Shown piece by piece: positions 57,750 through 64,000 of a stretch of 64,000 bases of DNA (its first letter is position 1; every line of letters begins with the position of its first letter). The DNA is from JAAURS01 sp044923475. GTDB lineage: Bacteria > Cyanobacteriota > Cyanobacteriia > Thermosynechococcales > Thermosynechococcaceae. The stretch spans positions 1,116,001 to 1,180,000 of the forward strand of contig NZ_CP137338.1 of assembly GCF_044923475.1 (NCBI RefSeq), in the 5' to 3' direction. Under the pieces are notes generated by a model. That model worked only from the letters and a program-made list of their open reading frames with translations, was not told where the DNA came from and ran no database searches. A program made the translations under genes and the position numbers.

Positions 57750-58991
57750 GTGGCTGAACGGGCTAACGATGAAATTCTACAACTTGCTGGCCAAGGGAAT
57801 TTGCAGGCTTTGTCGGTCTATTTAAACCGCCATCTGATCCCGAGCGGCGCGCATGTCAAAGTCAAGCAAAAAGAAGAAGCTTTGCATGTTTTGATTGTTG
57901 CCATGTCGGACTCTGAAAATGCGGGGCTGATCGACACGGTCCAAAAGCTTGTGGTCGGGCTTCGCCCCGCTCGCGTCACGCGCGTTAAGGTCTACACGCA
58001 GGTTTTGGGTCAAACCCAGGCGAGCTTGCGGCAGCAGTTTTCGATAAAATCGACTGCGGATCGGCAGGCACAAACTCCCCCTGTAATTTACTCGGGACCG
58101 CCCCCTTCCGAACGGTTTCCGTCTCCGTCTCCGTCCCGTCAAACATTTGCTCCGTCCGCTCCACCTTCGATCGCAAAAGATCCCAACTTTGAGGGTTCGA
58201 CAACCTCCGAATCCGCGCCTGCCCCCAGCGCATCAGCGCCATCCTTAGAGACCCGTCGCTATTCAGTGGTCGAGTTTCTCGCGCAGGCAACCAACCTTGA
58301 AGATCTGAGCGTGCTGCACGATCATCCTTTTTTTACAGGCGTTTGCCCGAACTGTCACCATCAATTTCCGCAGGCCAGCCAGCCTCCCACTTACTGGGAT
58401 TGCCCGAAGTGCGGGTGGAAAGACGATTTGAGCGGGGTAATGCCGCTTCGGGATAGTCGCGATTGTAAAAGCCAAATTTCTTTGGTCGAAAGTAAGCGTT
58501 TAGGCGATTATTTAGTTGAAGCAGGACTTCTAAAGGCCTCTCAAATTGAAGTTGCCTTGGCCGATCAGGGGACGACGGGTCTGAGATTTGGAGAGGTTCT
58601 GGTTCGGCGCGGATGGGTTAAGGAAGAGACAATTGAGTATCTGATGCAGAAAATTATTCTGCCGGAGCGCCGAGGCAATCAAAGTGGGGCGTCTTATTTG
58701 GAATCTAGCCGCAATCTGCTGAAGACTCTCCTAAAGAGCAAGCCCGCTCCCCCGGTTGCTGCGGATTCTCCGTTCTCTAGTCCTCCTGTAGCTCCTTTGG
58801 AAGCTCCGAAACCCCCTAAACCCCCTAACCCATCAACCCAAGACAGCAAGAGTAGTGACAGTACTCCGGCACCGGCCAAGGTTGCGCCTTTTAGTTCTGG
58901 CAAGCTAGCAAATGAGCGAGAAACGTTGATTTTGCCGGATATTGAACTGGATGAGTTGGATGCCTACCTGAACGGATCTCATGCTCCATAA
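57750..58991 (+). CDS. MshEN-domain protein with zinc ribbon, unknown function
   Basis: A 413-residue soluble protein. Layout: N-terminal alpha/beta domain (about 1-95: QLAGQGNLQALSVYLNRHLI, ALHVLIVAMSD, VTRVKVYTQVLGQ); a Pro/Ser-rich spacer (100-170); a zinc ribbon with CPNCHHQFP and CPKCGWKD (about 196-225); an MshEN/GSPII_E N-terminal-like segment (about 247-310: RLGDYLVEAGLLKASQIEVA, GLRFGEVLVRRGWVKEETIE) of the kind that binds cyclic-di-GMP in type IV pilus and type II secretion ATPases; and a Pro-rich tail. No ATPase domain follows. The start is GTG 57750. Control of pili by c-di-GMP is a reasonable guess only. Confidence 0.7.
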   Translation: MAERANDEILQLAGQGNLQALSVYLNRHLIPSGAHVKVKQKEEALHVLIVAMSDSENAGLIDTVQKLVVGLRPARVTRVKVYTQVLGQTQASLRQQFSIKSTADRQAQTPPVIYSGPPPSERFPSPSPSRQTFAPSAPPSIAKDPNFEGSTTSESAPAPSASAPSLETRRYSVVEFLAQATNLEDLSVLHDHPFFTGVCPNCHHQFPQASQPPTYWDCPKCGWKDDLSGVMPLRDSRDCKSQISLVESKRLGDYLVEAGLLKASQIEVALADQGTTGLRFGEVLVRRGWVKEETIEYLMQKIILPERRGNQSGASYLESSRNLLKTLLKSKPAPPVAADSPFSSPPVAPLEAPKPPKPPNPSTQDSKSSDSTPAPAKVAPFSSGKLANERETLILPDIELDELDAYLNGSHAP

Positions 58992-59049
58992 AAAATGCTG
59001 CCGAGCCTCAGACCCTGCAGCAGTAACAACTGTCAAAATATTTTTCAAC

Positions 59050-59373
59050 CTAGGAAGCTAAAGCGACCTCTACCATCTGCTGGAGCTCGCCTTGCTGGTA
59101 CAGCTCGATTAAAACGTCCGAACCGCCTACAAACTCTCCATTGATGTAAACCTGCGGAATGGTAGGCCAATTGGAATATTCTTTAATGCCCTGGCGAATA
59201 TCGGCATCTTGAAGGACGTCTACGGTTTCGTAGGGCGCTCCGAGGGAGTTTAGGATCTGCACTGCATTGTTGGAAAATCCGCACTGAGGCATTAGCTTGG
59301 AGCCTTTCATGAACACGACAATTTTGTTGTTTTGGACGAGTTCTTCGATTCGCGCTTGCAGTTCGGAGTTCAT
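59050..59373 (-). CDS. grxD: Monothiol glutaredoxin Grx4/GrxD
   Basis: A 107-residue monothiol glutaredoxin. The CGFS active site is seen in MPQCGFSNNAVQIL; WPTIPQVYINGEFVGGSDVL is the cis-Pro and GG region that binds glutathione. These proteins carry [2Fe-2S] clusters and often pair with BolA proteins; the BolA gene is directly upstream (103 bases) on the same strand. ATG 59373 (MNSELQARIEELV) is preceded by AAAGGGA. Confidence 0.95.
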   Translation of the reverse strand: MNSELQARIEELVQNNKIVVFMKGSKLMPQCGFSNNAVQILNSLGAPYETVDVLQDADIRQGIKEYSNWPTIPQVYINGEFVGGSDVLIELYQQGELQQMVEVALAS

Positions 59374-59476
59374 AAAAAATATCCCTTTAAAGTCACGACA
59401 CAATCAAAATAGTTGAGGTTTAAAGCGTTTGGGCGGGTTTGCTGAATGGAGCGGAACATAAGATCTCCGCTTGGGT

Positions 59477-59752
59477 CTAACTGTCGGCCATTGCCGCTGC
59501 ACCCGCTGCTTCAGCCCATTTTTCTGGCGTATAGGTTTTTAGCGCAAACGCATGAATTTGCTCTGTTTCCATGGCCCGATTGACCGCGTCATAAACTAAA
59601 CGATGCTGCTGTACCAGAGATTTTCCGGCAAATGCCGATGAAACAACGATCGCTTGATAGTGATCTCCCCCTCCTGTCAGGTCTTGCACTTGCACCTGCG
59701 CGTCGGGCAAACCCGCTTGAATTAACTGTTGAACCTCATCTGGTCCGATCAT
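59477..59752 (-). CDS. bolA: BolA family protein
   Basis: A 91-residue BolA/YrbA-type protein. Family hallmarks: VQVQDLTGGGDHYQAIVVSS, FAGKSLVQQHRLVYDAV and EQIHAFALKTYTPEKW. The His in GGGDHYQ and that in QIHAFALKT are expected cluster ligands in the complex with monothiol glutaredoxin. ATG 59752 was preferred; ATG 59770 adds six residues. It is upstream of grxD, forming the usual BolA-Grx pair. Confidence 0.93.
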   Translation of the reverse strand: MIGPDEVQQLIQAGLPDAQVQVQDLTGGGDHYQAIVVSSAFAGKSLVQQHRLVYDAVNRAMETEQIHAFALKTYTPEKWAEAAGAAAMADS

Positions 59753-59813
59753 AAACGTAACCTCGTTCAATCGACACGTTCTTCAAGCTTAGCGTTCGTC
59801 GCGAAGGGGACGA

Positions 59814-60515
59814 TCACTTTTTCTCAACGGGAAGCTTCTCAACGGGAAGTTTTTCGGATGGCGGTTGTTGGGCTGGCGATTGTTGGGCTGGAGGCTGTTG
59901 GGCTGGAGGCTGTTGGGCTGGCTGTCGAAAAGGAACATCCACAAAGCCGAGCTCGAAGAGCTGCTGATAAGATTTTGTGCCGAGGTCTCGGCTTGGATTT
60001 TGGCTGCGGATAATTTCAATGAGCAGCGGGATCGCTTGTTCTGGTTTATTTTGGGCGCGGTAGACCAAGGCTAACTGATAGGTAGACCGATCGCGCACTT
60101 GGGCGGTATCTAGGGCCTTGCGACGCAGGCTATCCGAAGCGCGATTGTCGATGCCTAGAAAGGACCCAGCTAGGGCCTGGTAAAAATTGGAGAGCTGATT
60201 GGAAATCTGTCGCGCATCCTGGAGTTTCGTTGCAGCTAAGCTATAGTTTTGGGCGGAAACGGCACTTTCTGCTTCCGCAAGCAGGCGCTTTGTTGCTTCA
60301 ATACTAAAAAGTCCGCCTTTGCCACCGGAGGGACTCATAATCTGCACGTTGTCGGGCACCGCAGGTTGCGCTGCGCCGCTACCGGTAAAGTCTCCGGCTT
60401 TCTGAGCGCGAACCGCTGCTGGAGACAGCAGGGCCAATACGAGAGAAACTGCACCGGCAGTCCGAAGACTCAATGTACGCTGCCGCTGTCTGCCAACTGT
60501 TCCAAATGACACCAT
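59814..60515 (-). CDS. Exported protein with TPR-like helices and a PPAQQ repeat tail
   Basis: A 233-residue exported protein I cannot name. It has a signal peptide (TLSLRTAGAVSLVLALLSPA to VRAQ), a helical middle (IEATKRLLAEAESAVSAQNY, AATKLQDARQISNQLSNFYQ, STYQLALVYRAQNKPEQAIP) with TPR-like spacing, and a repetitive C-terminus. DNA repeats of 15 bases encode PAQQP four times (59865-59924) and KLPVE twice (59821-59850). The tail may be extended or surface exposed, and repeat length may vary among strains. It precedes bolA by 61 bases. Confidence 0.65.
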   Translation of the reverse strand: MVSFGTVGRQRQRTLSLRTAGAVSLVLALLSPAAVRAQKAGDFTGSGAAQPAVPDNVQIMSPSGGKGGLFSIEATKRLLAEAESAVSAQNYSLAATKLQDARQISNQLSNFYQALAGSFLGIDNRASDSLRRKALDTAQVRDRSTYQLALVYRAQNKPEQAIPLLIEIIRSQNPSRDLGTKSYQQLFELGFVDVPFRQPAQQPPAQQPPAQQSPAQQPPSEKLPVEKLPVEKK

Positions 60516-60703
60516 GGATGCACTCTGTAATTTATCTGAGTAGTTTTATCTGGGCAAAGGCATTAAGCGCTAAGCTCCGAAACATCTTATCATTTGAAGC
60601 TTCGGTGCAAGCGCTTCTACCTGTAAGCCTTCTTGACCGAGATCGTGACGCTAAGCTACTCCATAAATGTTCCAATGTTTAGTCTGTAGCAATAACAGAG
60701 ACG

Positions 60704-61291
60704 ATGCTTGAGATTGCGCTCTTTGGAACCAGTGCCGATCCGCCGACGACGGGCCATCAGGCAATCTTAGAATGGCTGGCGACTCGTTTTGACGAGGTGG
60801 CGGTTTGGGCTGCCGATAATCCATTTAAGTCAGGGCAAACGCCCTTGGTGCATCGGCAGGCAATGCTGGCGCTGCTGCTGGATTCCGTCCGGCAAGATTG
60901 CCCTAACGTGCACCTGTGCGATCGTCTCAGCAATGCGCGATCGCTCAATTCCGTCCGTCTCGCTCAGCAATGTTGGCCGCAGGCTCGGCTGAGTTTGGTG
61001 GTGGGTTCCGATGTGTTGGCGTCGCTGCCGAGCTGGTACCGCATTGAGGAACTCCTGCAATCGGTTCGCGTCCAAATCGTGCCGCGTCCCGGTTTTCCCG
61101 TCGAGATGGCCGATCTGAAGACGCTGAAGGATTTAGGCGGTCAGTTTGCGGTAGCGGCGGATTTTGTGGGGCCGGATGTGTCTTCTACGGCCTATCGGCA
61201 GACCCAGGTAGAGGAGGGGATGATTCCGGCGATCGCCGCTTATATCCGCGAATACGGGCTGTACAATGGGGCAAAGCGGAGCGCGCCGTGA
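60704..61291 (+). CDS. nadD: Nicotinate-nucleotide adenylyltransferase
   Basis: A 195-residue nucleotidyltransferase of NAD synthesis that adenylates nicotinate mononucleotide. The ATP-binding loop is IALFGTSADPPTTGHQAIL (TTGH for HxGH), LVVGSDVLASLPSW is the second site, and the family's ISSTxIR motif reads VSSTAYRQTQV. ATG 60704. The methyltransferase gene follows on the same strand 64 bases later. Confidence 0.9.
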   Translation: MLEIALFGTSADPPTTGHQAILEWLATRFDEVAVWAADNPFKSGQTPLVHRQAMLALLLDSVRQDCPNVHLCDRLSNARSLNSVRLAQQCWPQARLSLVVGSDVLASLPSWYRIEELLQSVRVQIVPRPGFPVEMADLKTLKDLGGQFAVAADFVGPDVSSTAYRQTQVEEGMIPAIAAYIREYGLYNGAKRSAP

Positions 61292-61355
61292 TGTCGCGAT
61301 CGTTCCAGCCTCTCCAAACCGAAATCGTGTAAGCCCAAGGGTTGAAAAGAGATCG

Positions 61356-62309
61356 ATGACCGCAAAACTAAAGCCCGACTGGGCTGGTGCCAACCTCCTG
61401 TCTCAAGTTGTCAATGGCTTGATTAAAACCAAGCCCATTTACGGACTCATGAAGCAGCAGGCGCGGAAGGTCCTGATCGACACGGCTGAAAAAAACGGCA
61501 TCCCTTGGCGGCAGAACGTTCGAGACTTCGAGGCTTCAGGGATACAGAGCCAGCTCGATCGCAGTACCAATCCCAGCATTGTCTATCCCGACTACTACAA
61601 CGTCCCCTTCCATGCCTACGACGAAGGCAACCTCTGCTGGTTGGCCGCCTTTGAAGCAGAGTCTGCGACTTACGCAATGGCCATGCGAGTGTGGCGCGAC
61701 GAAAAGCTAACTTGGCAGGCGGCCCAAGATAGGCTGAGATCGAGCTTTCATGCCGTGCTGGGCGATCGCGGCCCTCAGCAGGTCAAAAATATTCTGGATA
61801 TTGGCTGCTCCGTCGGGATCTCTACGCTGGCGCTGCACCGCTATTATGCCGAGCGCGCCCAGGGGTTTGCGGTGAATACTGTGGGATTGGATCTTTCCCC
61901 CTACATGCTAGCGGTGGCTCGAGCGAGAGATTCCCACCGGGAAGTCAGCGAGTGGGTTCACGGGAACGGCGAAGCAACCCCTTTCCCCGATGGTGCGTTC
62001 GATCTGGTGACGCTTCAGTTTCTCATTCACGAGCTACCCCGCCAGGCCAGTCGCGCCATTTTTCGAGAGGCCCTGCGCCTGCTCCGTCCGGGGGGATGTT
62101 TGGCCATTGTGGATAACAACCCGCAGTCGCCCGTGATTCAAAATCTGCCGCCAGTGCTGTTTACCCTCATGAAAAGCACGGAACCTTGGAGCGACGACTA
62201 CTACACGTTTGATGTAGAGGCGGCCTCGATTCAGGCGGGGTTTGCTCCGCCTGTCACAGTTGCGAGCGATCCTCGCCATCGCACGATTGTGGCAAAAAAG
62301 CCGGATTAA
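61356..62309 (+). CDS. Class I SAM-dependent methyltransferase
   Basis: A 317-residue protein. The N-terminal 120 residues form a helical domain (GLIKTKPIYGLMKQQARKVL, IVYPDYYNVPFHAYDEGNLC); the SAM fold starts with ILDIGCSVGISTLALHRYY (motif I), followed by GLDLSPYMLAVARAR, EATPFPDGAFDLVTLQFLIH and LRLLRPGGCLAIVDNNPQSP. The substrate is unknown; the combination is found in many cyanobacteria. Start ATG 61356 (MTAKLKPDWAGAN), rather than the frame opening at 61266 inside nadD. Confidence 0.85.
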   Translation: MTAKLKPDWAGANLLSQVVNGLIKTKPIYGLMKQQARKVLIDTAEKNGIPWRQNVRDFEASGIQSQLDRSTNPSIVYPDYYNVPFHAYDEGNLCWLAAFEAESATYAMAMRVWRDEKLTWQAAQDRLRSSFHAVLGDRGPQQVKNILDIGCSVGISTLALHRYYAERAQGFAVNTVGLDLSPYMLAVARARDSHREVSEWVHGNGEATPFPDGAFDLVTLQFLIHELPRQASRAIFREALRLLRPGGCLAIVDNNPQSPVIQNLPPVLFTLMKSTEPWSDDYYTFDVEAASIQAGFAPPVTVASDPRHRTIVAKKPD

Positions 62310-62760
62310 TTTGAGACGCTGATGGGACGATCGCACGAAATCGCCCCCCGCAACGCAACTCCAGCCCCGTTCGAGCGCGTCAGTCGGCGATCGCGTCGTG
62401 CTTCTGCGCGTTACATAAATTTTGATTTGTAAAAGATGGTTGTAAAAAAGGGAACCATGGATCGATGCAATGGCCCTCAGCCAACCTCATGCGCCATGAC
62501 CTGCCTCTCAGCCAATCATCCTTAGAAGCTTTGAGCGTTCGGCGGTTTCTAGCGGATCGTCCGTCCGTTACGGATGGGTTTGATGGGTTTCTTCCGACCG
62601 GCGATCCTGGTGGGAGAGCTGCGTTTCGGATCTTATACTCTGTCTACAAATGCGGAGCACCGATTGTCTATCCAGAAAGTCCTTTTTGTAAGACATCGCT
62701 GTATCCATTCAAGGTTTTCGTCTCGGACAAATTTCTCAAGGGAGTTAAGGGGTTAGAACG
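62310..62760. other. Gene-free stretch before the PatA-like gene
   Basis: 451 bases without a convincing gene. The plus-strand frame 62465-62785 has no family character and overlaps the start of the next gene in another frame. The HIP1-like GGCGATCGCGT is near 62387. This is probably the promoter and leader of the response regulator. Confidence 0.5.
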
Positions 62761-64000
62761 GTGGGTAACGATATCACGGTCATGACAAAACTTTTCCAGG
62801 AACTGAAACGCATTCAAATGATGCAGCTCTCTGGAAAGCTCGCGCTTGAGGTGGCTCAGGTGAATCAGCCACGTTCGAGTACGTGGCACATTTACTTTTA
62901 TATGGGACGCGTCGTTTGGGCGACTGGCGGGATGCATCGGAACCGCCGATGGTTTCGAGCAGTTAAGCAGTTTTGTCCCCCTTTGATGACTCAGGACTGG
63001 ATCCGCAGGACCGCAGCCATCATGACAGATTCCGAAGAAGCTGGATACTGGGAGATTCGAACGATCGATCTGGCCGTCCAAGCAGGCGTCATGACCCCCG
63101 ATCAAGCCAAAGCGATTGTGGCCAATTACGTTCAAGAAGTCTTTTTCTGCATCATCGATCGGTCTGACGTTCAATGTCAGTGGAGTCCTCTAACGACATT
63201 ACCGCAGCAGTTTGTTTGGTTAGACGTCGATCGAGTGGTTGAAAACGCGTCAATTTTGGGCGCGCAGTGGCGTAAAGCGATTTCTCAATATCTCAGCGAC
63301 TGGCAGTTTGACGTTTCTCCCGATCTCGCGCCTGTTGTCAAACAACCTGAAAAACTTCAAAGCATCGTTTCTCCAGGGGTTTATCAAGGTCTTACGAAGG
63401 TCCTCACCGGACAAAATACGGTTTGGGATGTGGCACTGATCATGAAAAAACCTTTCATCACGGTCGTCAGTTCCCTCATCCCTTTCGTGCAAGACGATAT
63501 TATGGGACTCAATACAATTCCCGATGCAGTCTTTCCCGGATTTAAGCCGCAAGTTGTGGTGAAGCCGATTGAATCCAAAGGTTTAATTGCCTGTATCGAT
63601 GACAGTCCCGTCATTGGAAAGGAACTGGAGGCCATTCTCAACCCCCTAGGTTATGAAGTATTCAGCATTCTCGATCCTTTACAAAGCCTCACCATACTTT
63701 TACAAAAAAAGCCAAAGTTGATTTTCTTAGACTTAGTCATGCCGAATACCAATGGGTACGAACTTTGTTCCTTTCTTCGCAAAAGCCCTTTGTTCAAAGA
63801 ACTTCCCATTATTATGCTGACGGGACACGATGGCGTCATCGATCGCCTCCGGGCTAAAGTGGCGGGCAGTACCGACTTCTTGAGCAAACCTCCTGAGGCG
63901 GTTAGGGTTATGCAAGTGGTTCAGAAATTTCTCAGTGAAATGCCGATAGATGATTCATCTGAAGTCGTTTCACAATCCATCAATCGAACTGTTTTTCAAT
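62761..64000 (+). CDS. PatA-like response regulator, partial at the window end
   Basis: An open frame of 413 codons that runs off the right edge. The N-terminal part (about 1-260: MTKLFQELKRIQMMQLSGKL, WHIYFYMGRVVWATGGMHRN, VANYVQEVFFCIIDRSDVQC) matches the PATAN/DUF4388-type domain. A receiver domain follows (about 278-400): phosphorylation Asp in IFLDLVMPNTNGYEL, acidic pair in LIACIDDSPVIGK, Thr in IIMLTGHDG and Lys in DFLSKPPE. PatA itself positions heterocysts in Anabaena, while relatives such as PixG and PilG control phototaxis. The start is GTG 62761 with AAGGGG upstream; ATG 62782 is an alternative. Downstream neighbours that would decide the pathway are not visible. Confidence 0.88.
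   Translation, partial: MGNDITVMTKLFQELKRIQMMQLSGKLALEVAQVNQPRSSTWHIYFYMGRVVWATGGMHRNRRWFRAVKQFCPPLMTQDWIRRTAAIMTDSEEAGYWEIRTIDLAVQAGVMTPDQAKAIVANYVQEVFFCIIDRSDVQCQWSPLTTLPQQFVWLDVDRVVENASILGAQWRKAISQYLSDWQFDVSPDLAPVVKQPEKLQSIVSPGVYQGLTKVLTGQNTVWDVALIMKKPFITVVSSLIPFVQDDIMGLNTIPDAVFPGFKPQVVVKPIESKGLIACIDDSPVIGKELEAILNPLGYEVFSILDPLQSLTILLQKKPKLIFLDLVMPNTNGYELCSFLRKSPLFKELPIIMLTGHDGVIDRLRAKVAGSTDFLSKPPEAVRVMQVVQKFLSEMPIDDSSEVVSQSINRTVFQ

Noticed and set aside
62465..62785. 106-codon plus-strand frame before the PatA-like gene
   Set aside because: Overlaps the true start of the response regulator in a different phase and lacks protein-like features.

Overview
The window is a piece of a cyanobacterial chromosome. 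The evidence is direct: genes for phycobilisome (apcD), photosystem I (psaI), photosystem II (psbE, psbF, psbL, psbJ, psbQ, ycf48, rubA), cytochrome b6f (petM), a high-light-inducible protein, zeta-carotene desaturase and an acyl-lipid desaturase. The HIP1-type octamer GCGATCGC also recurs throughout. Coding density is high and most genes are ordinary core genes. I cannot name the species.

Layout. 1-13 kb: end of an anti-sigma-like gene, thiO facing miaB across an 18-bp tandem repeat, desA, a small patch of plasmid-like relics (broken parA fragment, Rpn-type nuclease, zinc-motif fragment), DAHP synthase, a SpoIID/LytB-like exported protein, a Nudix hydrolase, the overlapping NYN-domain/LptC-like pair and metG. 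13-18 kb: an envelope and lipid group (MlaD/MCE protein, an unlisted 55-aa membrane protein, a RsbW-like ATPase, a Pro-rich membrane protein, DUF2993) followed by psbQ. 18-25 kb: a second ThiO-like oxidase, malQ, a zinc alcohol dehydrogenase, two tiny membrane proteins, GNAT, cbiET, a glutathione peroxidase and a cupin. 25-32 kb: rpmG-rpsR-RNase R with a possible attenuator, a secreted phosphoesterase, apcD, and a TMEM165/GDT1 Mn-exporter homologue preceded by what reads as a yybP-ykoY (Mn2+) riboswitch.

32-49 kb is the accessory stretch: a FHA-PAS-GAF-GGDEF-EAL protein, an unknown acidic protein, a GT-C glycosyltransferase whose stop codon lies in the terminal repeat of an ISL3-type insertion sequence, a pair of polytopic membrane proteins that share a fourfold repeated WxxVR unit, a 1270-residue HTH-NB-ARC-WD40 (STAND) protein, a DUF928 protein and a cyclase-CHASE2 protein. 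49-64 kb returns to core functions: hli, psaI, rubA-ycf48-psbEFLJ, petM, a DUF5672 transferase, ychF, the DUF2499-DUF3593 pair, an SRPBCC protein with zds, an MshEN-domain protein, the glutaredoxin-BolA pair, nadD, a methyltransferase and the start of a PatA-like response regulator that runs off the end.

Seven protein genes shorter than 60 codons were found by reading the strands directly (psaI, psbJ, psbL, psbF, petM and two unnamed membrane proteins at 13534-13701 and 22146-22319). A related GGGGCGCRA-type palindrome occurs at four places (4406, 28128, 39481, 55508). I found no rRNA, tRNA or CRISPR array. No single locus stands out as a complete new system; the best candidates for something undescribed are the twin WxxVR membrane proteins (39663-41676), the cyclase with reversed domain order, and the small-membrane-protein loci.
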